Shown here piece after piece: positions 1 through 9,161 of a stretch of DNA of 64,000 nt (positions are counted from its first letter, which is position 1; each line of letters opens with the position of its first letter). Source of the stretch: Nitrosomonas sp. JL21 (lineage in GTDB: Bacteria > Pseudomonadota > Gammaproteobacteria > Burkholderiales > Nitrosomonadaceae); the NCBI RefSeq assembly GCF_009833095.1, contig NZ_QRCB01000030.1:1-64000 (forward strand). The letters run 5' to 3'. The translations under genes and the position numbers were made by a program. The notes below the pieces were generated by a model. That model was not told the origin of the DNA, made no database searches, and saw only the letters and a list, made by a program, of their open reading frames with translations.

Positions 1-22
1 TCGTCGAGAATAATTCCTGTTG

Positions 23-137
23 ATGCGTTTGCTTGCCTTGCATTGATCTTTACCGGTGGTCGATAGTGAAGCTCCTTTTTATTATTAACTCGACGTAGTA
101 TTAGGGGGTTTTCAACAGGCTGTCTGAATTACTACAC
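23..137. repeat. Dispersed repeat, copy 1 (about 115 bp)
   Basis: This stretch aligns over almost its whole length with 60555..60668 in the same orientation. Shared blocks include atgcgttt, ttgccttgcattgat, agtgaag, ttttattat, tttcaacag, and gtctgaattactaca near the right end. It lies about 65 bp beyond the stop of the glucan synthase gene. The hairpin seen in copy 2 is degraded here. It encodes no protein I recognise; a relic of an insertion-sequence end or a small non-autonomous element is the likeliest explanation. Confidence 0.6.
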
Positions 138-201
138 CTAAAATAAGTAACATTTGGTTTCCCTACAAGTTGTTAAGCTGTTTTTTATAAACAATAAAGA
201 T

Positions 202-3200
202 TCATAGAATTATTTCTACGTAATGTTGCTGATGGTCGTTTATTAAAGGAAGTCGGTATAGTGGTTGACCTGTTTCGTTTATATTCACATTGTCCACCGT
301 AATGCCATCAAGTATTAAAAGATTCTCACGCTGACTTTTTTCTTTATTATTACGAATAGTGATGTGATAAAAGGTTTCTCTAAATCGATAATGAACCAGA
401 TACGATCTCCACTGATCCGGAATTCGTGGGGTTATGCGAAGGTGATCAACCTCTAAATGTAAGCCCAGCAGTGTTTCTACTGACAGTCGATACATCCAGC
501 CAGCGGCTCCGGTATACCATGTCCAGCCTCCGCGCCCTATATGCGGTTCTATCGCATATATATCAGCGGACATCACATAGGGTTCAACTTTATAACGCTC
601 AATCTCTGCTGGCGTACGGCCGTGATTGACGGGATTGAGTATAGCGAATAGTTCCCATGCTCGTTCTCGATCTCCTAATAAAGCAAATGCCATCGTAGAC
701 CAAATGGCGGCATGGGTATATTGGCCTCCATTTTCGCGGATTCCAGGTACATAACCTTTGATGTATCCTGGCTCTAAAGCTGATTTATCGAACGGTGGAT
801 CAAACAATTGAATTAATTTTTTATCTCGTCGAACCAGATATTTGTCCACTGCATTCATGGCTTGACGCGCACGCGCAGAATCTCCGCCTTTTGAAATTAC
901 TGCCCAGCTTTGACTGATTGAATCGATCTGACATTCATCGTTGCTGGATGAACCCAACGGTGTGCCATCATCAAAATATGCGCGCTTATACCAACCGCCA
1001 TCCCAAGCATTGTTTTCAACATGTCGCTGTAATTGCTTGGCCTGTTCATTACAGATTTGGGCGAAAGCATCATCTCCGCGGTTTTGCGCCAAATCTGCAA
1101 ATAAATGAAGATTTGTATATAAAAACCATGCTAACCAGACGCTTTCACCTTTGCCGTCTTGCCCTACCAGATTCATTCCATCGTTCCAGTCGCCACATCC
1201 CATCAATGGCAATTGATGCTGACCAAAACGTAAGCCATGCTTTATCGCACGTACACAATGTTCATAGAGACTAGCTGATTCTCCAGAACGTTGGGGTTGA
1301 TCATAATAAGCTTCTTCTTCGGGATATAATTCGCGGCCTTCCAAGAAATGAATTGGCTCATCCAATATGCCGGTATCGCCAGTGGTTCGCACATAATGGT
1401 AGGTAACATAAGGTAACCACAGATAGTCATCGGAGAAATGAGTACGAACGCCTTGACCGTTAGGAGGGTGCCACCAGTGCTGTACGTCGCCTTGCGGAAA
1501 TTGGCGTTCAGCGCACCGAATCAAATGCTCGCGTACGAGCCAGGGCGTTGCGTGAACCAGTGCCATACTATCCTGCAATTGATCACGAAAACCGTAAGCG
1601 CCACCCGATTGATAATAACCGCTGCGGCCCCAAAGCCTGCAAGACAAAGTTTGATAAATCAGCCAGCCATTCACCAGTACATCCAGCGCAGGCTCTGGCG
1701 TTTCTACATGGACTGCACCCAATGTATGATTCCAATATCCCCAAACTGCTTCCAATGCTTGCCGGGCGCCCGAGACTCCGCCATATTGTTGAATGAAATG
1801 TTGGGCTTCATCCGTATCATGAGCTGCACCGAATATGAATACGATTTCACGCTCTTGTCCTTCGGCCAGATCGATATGAGTCTGAATGGCTGCACAAGGG
1901 TCGAGGCCAGCTCCGGTTTTTCCAGATAACCGTTTACGACGCATCGCCATGGGATTCGATAATGAGCCATTCCGACCAATGAATTCTGTGCGATTTCCCG
2001 TTACTGAGCGTTCTTTCTCGCTCACTTTCGCGAACACAATTCGCTTGGCGTATTCGCGGCTATAGGCATTTCGAGCGAATAATGCACCGCTATGCGGATC
2101 CATTTCAGTCACGATGTGCATTATATTGGTATGGCGCCACTCACCCAGCACGAGTTCGAAGTAGCCGGTCAGCGACATTCGCCGTGGCCGTTTTGAATCA
2201 TTGCGCAATTTGATGACCACGAATTTAACTGGAGCGTCCATTGAGACATAGGTATAGAGCTCGGACGAGATACCAACTTGGGAGTGTTCGAATGCGCTAT
2301 ATCCAAACCCATGCCGGCATACATATCCATGAGGACTACTGGTAAGTAGTGGCATCGGTGACCAGAAAACCCCAGTATCTTCATCACGCAGGTAGAACAT
2401 CTCACCACTGGTATCGCTGATTGGATCATTATGCCAAGGCGTCAATCGAAATTCGTGAGCATTATTTACCCAAGTGTATGCGCTGCCGCGCTCGCTAACC
2501 ACCATGCCAATATGAGGGCTGGCAATCACATTGGCCCACGGTGCGGGCGTATTTACACCTGAATCCAGCGTAATGACATATTCACGCCCATCAAGCGTAA
2601 ACCCGCCAAAGCCGTTGTAAAAAAGCCGTTCGCGCTTTGGCGGAGGAAAGACAGGTTCAGGCACCGGCAGCAACCGGGGCTCCAATAGATCAGCGATGCG
2701 TTGAGACGACATACGCCGTTCCAATGGTTCGATCAAGGTATCGGCTGTGTCGCTGAATACGATCCGAGCGACCGTTTGAAGCAAGACTCTCTCATCCTCC
2801 GACAGTTCTTCGGTACGACGAACGAATACTCCTCCGGGCTTGTCAATGATCTGTGCCTCGGATCCAGCATTTATCAAGCCGATGATTTGATCGTGCAGCA
2901 CTGCTCGGTAACCCGAGAAATCCTCATTTACGATGACCAGATCGGATGCTAATCCCTTCATTCGCCAGTAAGCATGTGCTTGCAGAGCTTGTCTTATCAA
3001 TTCGATACGATTGAGATTGCCGATCCGTATCAATATGATGGGTAAATCTCCGGAGATCGCGAAGCGCCACAGGCCAGCTTGCCCCAATTGATTGCGGGCA
3101 ATAATGCTTGGCGCGGTACGGCGGAAAAGTGTGCTGAAGATAACCGAGCTGGCAAGACGGCCATACATTTGCGCATCTGTTTCGGTTGCATTGAGACTAC

Positions 3201-6200
3201 GCAGCACTTCCTGGCTGTGGAACCATGCCATTTCAAAGGCTCGATCTACGAAGTGCCGGTCACAATAATTTTCCAGCAACATCAGGGCGGCTTCACGTGT
3301 GCTCGCTATACCTGAGATGATTTGCACCGTAGCAGATTCGTTGGGCATCAAGGTAATGGTGCGACGAATTGCCATGATCGGATCCAGCACCGAACCGTCG
3401 GTATTCGACAGCAGAGACTGCCGGCTATTGGCAGTCAACGCTGCTGGATTGGCGACTGTTCGGCCACGGCCGATGAATTTGGCTCGATCTGTCTCATAGG
3501 ATGATTCATCGATCATTACCCCAGGGGCTGCCAATAAATGAAACATCCAGGGTATCTGCTCGTTCGGCATCCGACGCCGGCGCGTGGCCAGAATGGCATG
3601 ACGATCCGGAATAATTTCTGTTTGTACGAACAGATTACTAAACGCACGGTGTGCCAAGTCGGAGTTCAAAGGTGCCAACACCACCTCTGCATAGGTCGTG
3701 ATTTCAATGTGACGAGTGCGGAAGGATTGGTTAGTCAGTGTGACACGACGAATTTCCACGTCATCTTCAGGCGAAACGCTGATCTCGGTATGTGTTTCGA
3801 TGGCATAATCGCGGCGGCGATATTCCGCGCGCGCCTGCACGAAAATAGCTTCGTAGTGATCAGCTTTCTGTACCGTAGGCTGATATGCTGTGGACCAATA
3901 TCGACCGGATTCTTGATCCCGTAAATAAATGAAAGTCCCCCAGCTATCGCAAGTCGCATCCTCGCGCCAGCGTGTGATGGCGATGTCATGCCATCGGCTG
4001 TAACCGCCCCCGGCATGTGTCGCCATGACGTGATAGCGTCCATTGGACAACAGATGAACTTCCGGTATCGGTGTATTCAGATCGGTAAACACCCGCATGA
4101 TCGTGCCCGATTCTGCAATGGCTGGACGCGCAGCCGCTGTGACTTCCGCGGCGTGGGGATGCAAGGTGGCGCCTTTTTTCGGTACGCGCTCCTGCAATAA
4201 CAGCGCTGTGGCCTGAATCAAAGGATCCGACATGAAGCGGCGTTGCATCGGAGAGTTGAGCAATACCTGTTCCAAGGCCAACAGGCTCATGCCCTGATGA
4301 TGCGCCATGAAGGTACGGACAGTGACACAGGCTTTGCCGCGCGGCACACGCGATGGTGTGTAATCGGCGGCTTCGTAAAACCCATAGGCACCCACCAGTC
4401 CGATCGCGGCAAGCGTTTGCAGATTGTTGCAGGCTACCTGGGGCATGACCGTCAAGGCCAATGCAGAGGCGTACGGTGCAATGACCAGATCGTCTCCCAA
4501 TCCTCGTTTGAAGCCGAGACCGGGGACACCGAACGCGCGATACTGGTAAATTTGCTGAACATCGGTTGCGTTATAGCAGGATTCAGAAATCCCCCAAGGC
4601 ACATTGCGCTGTTCACCATATTCGACCTGACGTAATACCGCCGCTTTGCAGGTTTGCTCCAACAAGGTATTTTCGTAACTCGGCATGATCAGGCGCGGCA
4701 TGAGATATTCAAACATCGAGCCGCTCCAGGAAATCAGGCTGATATCTCCGCCATGACTGGTCAGCAACCGACCCAGCGAATACCAATGCTTTTGTGGTAA
4801 TTGCCCTTGTGCAATAAGTAAGAAACTGGCCAACCGAGCTTCGGACGCCAGCAGATCATAACAGGCTTGATCGCGTCGCCGTTCGCCCACGTCGTAGCCA
4901 ATGGCGAGTAGGTCGCGCGATGTGTCATACAAAAATTCGAAATCCATGCGGGCCAGCTTACCGCAACGATCAATCAAACTATCGATCACTTCAATTCGCT
5001 GCACCGCAATTCTGGATGCCTTGACCGTTGCTTCTGCCGTTCTGTCGATCGATGTCTCAATCACTAATTCAGCCAGCGTCGGAATCGTGTCGAAGTGGTG
5101 GTGGGATTCCACCATCAAATGACGGAAATCTTGCTGAAATCCAGAAACTTGTTGATTAAATGCCCGCGCCCAATAATAGAGCTCGCCATCAATATCGATA
5201 TCTGCTGGCAGACAGGCCATCGTTTCGTCACTGATGCGAAGTATCTCAGCCAACAGGTGATCAATGGTAGCCCATGCTTTTTGGGCCGGCTCATGAATTG
5301 TCAGGAGTTGAACATTTCGCTCCAATGCTTCCACTTTTCGCGCCAGTTCCGAATTCGGCGAGGCCGGAATGTGTTCGCCTAGTATTCGTAACGTATCCTG
5401 CAGACCATGAAAAATATTCATGGATATAATGGGTTGATCTTTAAGTTCGGCCAACCCGGCTTGCAACGTGAGCAAGCTACCGATGAGGTTGCCGCTATCA
5501 ACTGAAGAAACATATTGCGGATGCAGCGGTTGCAATGTGCGAGTATCGTACCAATTGTAAAAATGACCGAGGTAGCGTTCCAGCTTTTCCATCGTTTCGA
5601 CGGTTTTGCCAATACGTTGCAGAAATTCGTCGGTTGAAATATAGCCAAAATCATGCGCTGCCAGATGAGCCAGCAGTGACATGCCGATATTGGTCGGAGA
5701 GGTGCGGGTGGCAATGATGGGTGATGGATGTTCCTGGAAATTGTCGGGGGGGAGCCAGTGATCGTCAGGGCCGACGAATTGCGCAAAGAAACGCCAAGTC
5801 CTGCGCGCGGAAGTGCGCAAGAACAAGCGTTGATCGGCTGTCAACTGAGGCTCTGGCGTTACCAGGGGCTTACTGATCCACCAGCCGACCACGGGAGATA
5901 GCAACCACGCCAGTAAGACGGGTGCATAGAACACCGACTCAGCGCTTGTATTGCTCATCAGAACATATCCCAGCACTATCGCCAGGGCAGGCGCCGTCCA
6001 CATTTCCAGCACAAAATCGAATAGCGTGGTGCTGGCATTGCGGCGTGTATAAGCGGGCAAATGCCACAACATCAACCCGCGCCGAGTGAACAGCATGCGC
6101 AATCCGGAGTATAGAATAGCGCCCAGATTGATTCTCGTGTCATAAGGCAACAGAGTCAACGTCAGCGCTGCAAGGATGAGCGGATGAGCTGTTGATTTGC

Positions 6201-8853
6201 TGGTCAAGTTCAAATGTACCCACCAGTCCCTTTCCGCCGGTTTACGTATGAATTGGATGGCTGCACCGAGTAGAATCGGCAGAAAGACTATACCGGCTAC
6301 CCATACCATCCATAGCCAGGCTGGTCCGGGACCCAATAGCCAGCCACCGATCAGCAGAGCCAGCAAGGCGGGAGCAACCAGACTGCGGCGCAGATTATCG
6401 AATATTTTCCAAATCGACAAGGCAGTCAGGGGGTTCGGCTGCCGTCGTGCTTTCGATCCATTTGCACCCGCTGGCCCGGATACATGTGAAAACATCCAGC
6501 CGACCAGTTGCCAGTCTCCGCGTATCCAACGGTGCCGTCGGCTTGATTCGATCGCATAACTGGCAGGATGTTCTTCTATGAGATCGACATCCGTAACCAA
6601 CGCTGAACGTGCATATCCGCTTTCCAATAAATCATGACTGAGGATAAGATTCTCGGGAAAACGCCCGTCGATGGCTTGCCGAAAAGCATTCACGTCGTAA
6701 ATGCCCTTGCCGACGAATGATCCTTCGCCAAATATGTCCTGATAAACATCAGATACCTCGCGCGTATAAGGATCTATGCCCGATTCTCCCGCGAACCATG
6801 CAGTGAAGCGCGATTGACTTGCGCTGATCAGGCTGATCGATACGCGGGGCTGCAAAATCGCATACCCTTCAATGATCCGTCCTCGATCGGGATCGTATAC
6901 CGGCCGATTCAGCGGATGAGCCATATTGCCGATCAGAGGCCAGGCCGATTCCCGAGGTAGTTGCGTGTCGGTATCCAATGTGATGACGTAACGGATCGAT
7001 TCGAGAATCGATGGATCACCCACGATATCAGAAAAGGCGTTTTTTGCTTCTCCGCGCAGCAGGGCATTGAATTGTTCCAATTTGCCGCGCTTGCGCTCGT
7101 ATCCCATCCAGACTTTCTCGTATGAATTCCAGACCCGTGGGCGGTGGAATAGATAGAAAATGTTCGGCCGGTCTTCATGGTAAGTTGCGTTTAGGGAATT
7201 TACGGCCTTACGGGCATACTCAAGCAACGCGTCATCCGTTGGTAAAGTGTGCTGCGGTGCATCGCGAAAGTCCGTCAATAGGGCAAAAAACAAATTAGGA
7301 TCACGATTGCCGAGATAGCGGATTTCTAGCGCTTCGAGAAGTTTGTCGACATCTTGCTGAGTACTGAGCAAAGTGGGTACCACAACCATGGTGCGATGCG
7401 TCGGCGGAATGCCATCTGAAAAATCGAGCCGTGGCAGCGGGCGCGGCGGTAAGATGAGCGTGATCAGCATATTGACCAATGTAACTGCCATTGCTGAAGC
7501 ACCGATAAGGCCAGTGAACGTAAAAAACCAGAAACGCCAGTCTCCTGGGCCGATATCCAGCGCAGACATTGCAAGTGCAGTTGCCAGGACAGTTATCAGC
7601 CCGATAACGCCCAGATAAAGACATAAGCTGTACTGTCGACACACACGGCAGATTCGTGCTCCCAATGGCAACCGATATTCAAGCGCGTGTTCCAGGGTAA
7701 GTCGGCCGTCGTCGATCAAGTAATAGCCGACATGCGCGGTGCGGTTGCCGGTACCGAACTGATCGGCTGCTGCGCGTGCCAATGCAATAACTTCGCGCGC
7801 TACTGCGAGCTCAGCTTTCGCGCTGTTTCTGGCGAGATCTTCGATAATATGCCGGTAGCGGTCACGCGTGGCGAAATCCTGCAATTTGTGCACGCCTGCA
7901 GGGTCTTCGCTCAATATATCTTCGACGATACTGAGCGATTCGACATAATCCCGCCAGTTCATGGTATCAATGAACCGCAAGCTACCAATACTGTTGGCGA
8001 TCGATAATTGATTGGCCGCGGCAGTTCTGCCTGCCGCTTCGGATAGCTGGGTTGCAGTTACTCCTTGTTCAGAAAGTTTTTGTTCGACCCATGCCTGTAC
8101 AAATGCTATGGTAGTTCCGTGAGCCTGAAGTCGAGCATAAAATTCTTCTACGAAAGGCGCAGTGAGCGGCACATCGGCATTGGCAAACTCAGCCAATAAC
8201 TGGATCAGATGCTTGGGATCCTTTTCAGCGATGACCAGCATGCGGTCTGCCCATTTACTTGCCGCATCGAGCTCTTCGCGCCGGCGTGCAATCCGCAGAG
8301 CAACGCGGCGGATATTTTCCAACAGCGCCAACTGCAGCATGATCGGAAATGCCCATAATTCCCCCAGCTTCAACGGCTCGACCGTTTGATAGGCAGCAAT
8401 GAACTGAGTGACATTATCCTTATCGATCCGGCCGTCCATATGTGAAATGAGCTGCAAGGCCAATTCATAAATCCGGGGAAAGCCGCCTGATGAGCCATTC
8501 TTCAATCGCGGCAACTGGCGGCTGTAGCCGCGGGGTAGATGCCGGCGAGCCTGGTTGATCTGTTGTTCGATGAGATAGAAATTATCGAGCAGCCACGATT
8601 CTGCTGGGAATATGCGCTGTCCCGGCGCGACAGCGGCCGTGACGATATCATAAGCTGCCCAAATGACCCGCTCGTTATCCGCTAATCGCGGTAATAAACG
8701 ATCCGGTCCCGGATGGAGGTCGAGCGTGTGCGATTCCGCCAGCATCACGGCGTGACGCTTCAATTGTTCAATGCTGAATAACTCGGAACTCAATAATTCG
8801 GTTTCATGAACACTGCCGAGTCTATTCAAGAGGGAAAATCCGAACTCTTTCAC
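202..8853 (-). CDS. ndvB: Cyclic beta-1,2-glucan synthase (NdvB/ChvB type)
   Basis: This inner-membrane enzyme polymerises UDP-glucose into beta-1,2-glucan and cyclises it to an osmoregulated periplasmic glucan. At about 2880 residues it has the usual length of the NdvB/ChvB family. In order it shows an N-terminal region with several membrane segments (about 400-480 and 820-980), a GT84-type transferase domain with TDTDTQLPRESAW near 630 and RRHRWIRGDW near 780, a glucoamylase-like domain (YENTLLEQTC near 1400, ISESCYNATD shortly after), and a C-terminal GH94 phosphorylase-like domain with the catalytic-type motif GDWNDGM near 2555. The start is chosen from an AAGGAGG at 8862..8868: it lies 8 nt before a GTG at 8853 but only 2 nt before the ATG at 8859, so GTG is preferred. 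An open frame runs upstream to 8901. Minus strand, downstream of an AI-2E-type permease; a separate transcript is possible. The family call is strong; cyclisation is inferred from the family. Confidence 0.93.
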   Translation of the reverse strand: MKEFGFSLLNRLGSVHETELLSSELFSIEQLKRHAVMLAESHTLDLHPGPDRLLPRLADNERVIWAAYDIVTAAVAPGQRIFPAESWLLDNFYLIEQQINQARRHLPRGYSRQLPRLKNGSSGGFPRIYELALQLISHMDGRIDKDNVTQFIAAYQTVEPLKLGELWAFPIMLQLALLENIRRVALRIARRREELDAASKWADRMLVIAEKDPKHLIQLLAEFANADVPLTAPFVEEFYARLQAHGTTIAFVQAWVEQKLSEQGVTATQLSEAAGRTAAANQLSIANSIGSLRFIDTMNWRDYVESLSIVEDILSEDPAGVHKLQDFATRDRYRHIIEDLARNSAKAELAVAREVIALARAAADQFGTGNRTAHVGYYLIDDGRLTLEHALEYRLPLGARICRVCRQYSLCLYLGVIGLITVLATALAMSALDIGPGDWRFWFFTFTGLIGASAMAVTLVNMLITLILPPRPLPRLDFSDGIPPTHRTMVVVPTLLSTQQDVDKLLEALEIRYLGNRDPNLFFALLTDFRDAPQHTLPTDDALLEYARKAVNSLNATYHEDRPNIFYLFHRPRVWNSYEKVWMGYERKRGKLEQFNALLRGEAKNAFSDIVGDPSILESIRYVITLDTDTQLPRESAWPLIGNMAHPLNRPVYDPDRGRIIEGYAILQPRVSISLISASQSRFTAWFAGESGIDPYTREVSDVYQDIFGEGSFVGKGIYDVNAFRQAIDGRFPENLILSHDLLESGYARSALVTDVDLIEEHPASYAIESSRRHRWIRGDWQLVGWMFSHVSGPAGANGSKARRQPNPLTALSIWKIFDNLRRSLVAPALLALLIGGWLLGPGPAWLWMVWVAGIVFLPILLGAAIQFIRKPAERDWWVHLNLTSKSTAHPLILAALTLTLLPYDTRINLGAILYSGLRMLFTRRGLMLWHLPAYTRRNASTTLFDFVLEMWTAPALAIVLGYVLMSNTSAESVFYAPVLLAWLLSPVVGWWISKPLVTPEPQLTADQRLFLRTSARRTWRFFAQFVGPDDHWLPPDNFQEHPSPIIATRTSPTNIGMSLLAHLAAHDFGYISTDEFLQRIGKTVETMEKLERYLGHFYNWYDTRTLQPLHPQYVSSVDSGNLIGSLLTLQAGLAELKDQPIISMNIFHGLQDTLRILGEHIPASPNSELARKVEALERNVQLLTIHEPAQKAWATIDHLLAEILRISDETMACLPADIDIDGELYYWARAFNQQVSGFQQDFRHLMVESHHHFDTIPTLAELVIETSIDRTAEATVKASRIAVQRIEVIDSLIDRCGKLARMDFEFLYDTSRDLLAIGYDVGERRRDQACYDLLASEARLASFLLIAQGQLPQKHWYSLGRLLTSHGGDISLISWSGSMFEYLMPRLIMPSYENTLLEQTCKAAVLRQVEYGEQRNVPWGISESCYNATDVQQIYQYRAFGVPGLGFKRGLGDDLVIAPYASALALTVMPQVACNNLQTLAAIGLVGAYGFYEAADYTPSRVPRGKACVTVRTFMAHHQGMSLLALEQVLLNSPMQRRFMSDPLIQATALLLQERVPKKGATLHPHAAEVTAAARPAIAESGTIMRVFTDLNTPIPEVHLLSNGRYHVMATHAGGGYSRWHDIAITRWREDATCDSWGTFIYLRDQESGRYWSTAYQPTVQKADHYEAIFVQARAEYRRRDYAIETHTEISVSPEDDVEIRRVTLTNQSFRTRHIEITTYAEVVLAPLNSDLAHRAFSNLFVQTEIIPDRHAILATRRRRMPNEQIPWMFHLLAAPGVMIDESSYETDRAKFIGRGRTVANPAALTANSRQSLLSNTDGSVLDPIMAIRRTITLMPNESATVQIISGIASTREAALMLLENYCDRHFVDRAFEMAWFHSQEVLRSLNATETDAQMYGRLASSVIFSTLFRRTAPSIIARNQLGQAGLWRFAISGDLPIILIRIGNLNRIELIRQALQAHAYWRMKGLASDLVIVNEDFSGYRAVLHDQIIGLINAGSEAQIIDKPGGVFVRRTEELSEDERVLLQTVARIVFSDTADTLIEPLERRMSSQRIADLLEPRLLPVPEPVFPPPKRERLFYNGFGGFTLDGREYVITLDSGVNTPAPWANVIASPHIGMVVSERGSAYTWVNNAHEFRLTPWHNDPISDTSGEMFYLRDEDTGVFWSPMPLLTSSPHGYVCRHGFGYSAFEHSQVGISSELYTYVSMDAPVKFVVIKLRNDSKRPRRMSLTGYFELVLGEWRHTNIMHIVTEMDPHSGALFARNAYSREYAKRIVFAKVSEKERSVTGNRTEFIGRNGSLSNPMAMRRKRLSGKTGAGLDPCAAIQTHIDLAEGQEREIVFIFGAAHDTDEAQHFIQQYGGVSGARQALEAVWGYWNHTLGAVHVETPEPALDVLVNGWLIYQTLSCRLWGRSGYYQSGGAYGFRDQLQDSMALVHATPWLVREHLIRCAERQFPQGDVQHWWHPPNGQGVRTHFSDDYLWLPYVTYHYVRTTGDTGILDEPIHFLEGRELYPEEEAYYDQPQRSGESASLYEHCVRAIKHGLRFGQHQLPLMGCGDWNDGMNLVGQDGKGESVWLAWFLYTNLHLFADLAQNRGDDAFAQICNEQAKQLQRHVENNAWDGGWYKRAYFDDGTPLGSSSNDECQIDSISQSWAVISKGGDSARARQAMNAVDKYLVRRDKKLIQLFDPPFDKSALEPGYIKGYVPGIRENGGQYTHAAIWSTMAFALLGDRERAWELFAILNPVNHGRTPAEIERYKVEPYVMSADIYAIEPHIGRGGWTWYTGAAGWMYRLSVETLLGLHLEVDHLRITPRIPDQWRSYLVHYRFRETFYHITIRNNKEKSQRENLLILDGITVDNVNINETGQPLYRLPLINDHQQHYVEIIL

Positions 8854-8861
8854 AAACATAC

Positions 8862-8868
8862 CCTCCTT
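8862..8868 (-). promoter_or_regulatory. Strong Shine-Dalgarno that decides the ndvB start
   Basis: Read on the minus strand this is AAGGAGG, a perfect anti-16S match. It is 8 nt from GTG at 8853 and only 2 nt from ATG at 8859, so it argues for a GTG start. Confidence 0.6.
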
Positions 8869-9161
8869 GTTCGAATTTCGATAGCCAGCGTATGTTAACA
8901 ATCCGAAAACGCTCGTGATTGTTTTGTGGTTATATTTCCTTCACTTAGAAGGATAATACTGAACAGCAGAGAAAAGCGTCTGTGCGCTATCGGACAGACA
9001 AAATGATCTCCTTTTCTCAATCAGACACATGTTGTTTATACTTCAATCGCCGGTTTTTTCAGAGCTTTCTCCGCGGATATCGGCTATTTATGGGTTCTCC
9101 ACAGGATTCCGTTTTCATCGAGCGCTTGTACTCCAAATCGGGGTTATTCAGATTTTGACTG
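8869..9161. other. Intergenic region between the permease and ndvB
   Basis: About 290 bp without a gene between the stop of the AI-2E-type permease and ndvB. I see no convincing hairpin and no clear -35/-10 pair. It may carry the ndvB promoter. Confidence 0.3.

Noticed and set aside
202-629. Plus-strand open frames inside the glucan synthase gene
   Set aside because: The minus-strand frame has conserved motifs throughout; the plus frames show none and are shadows.
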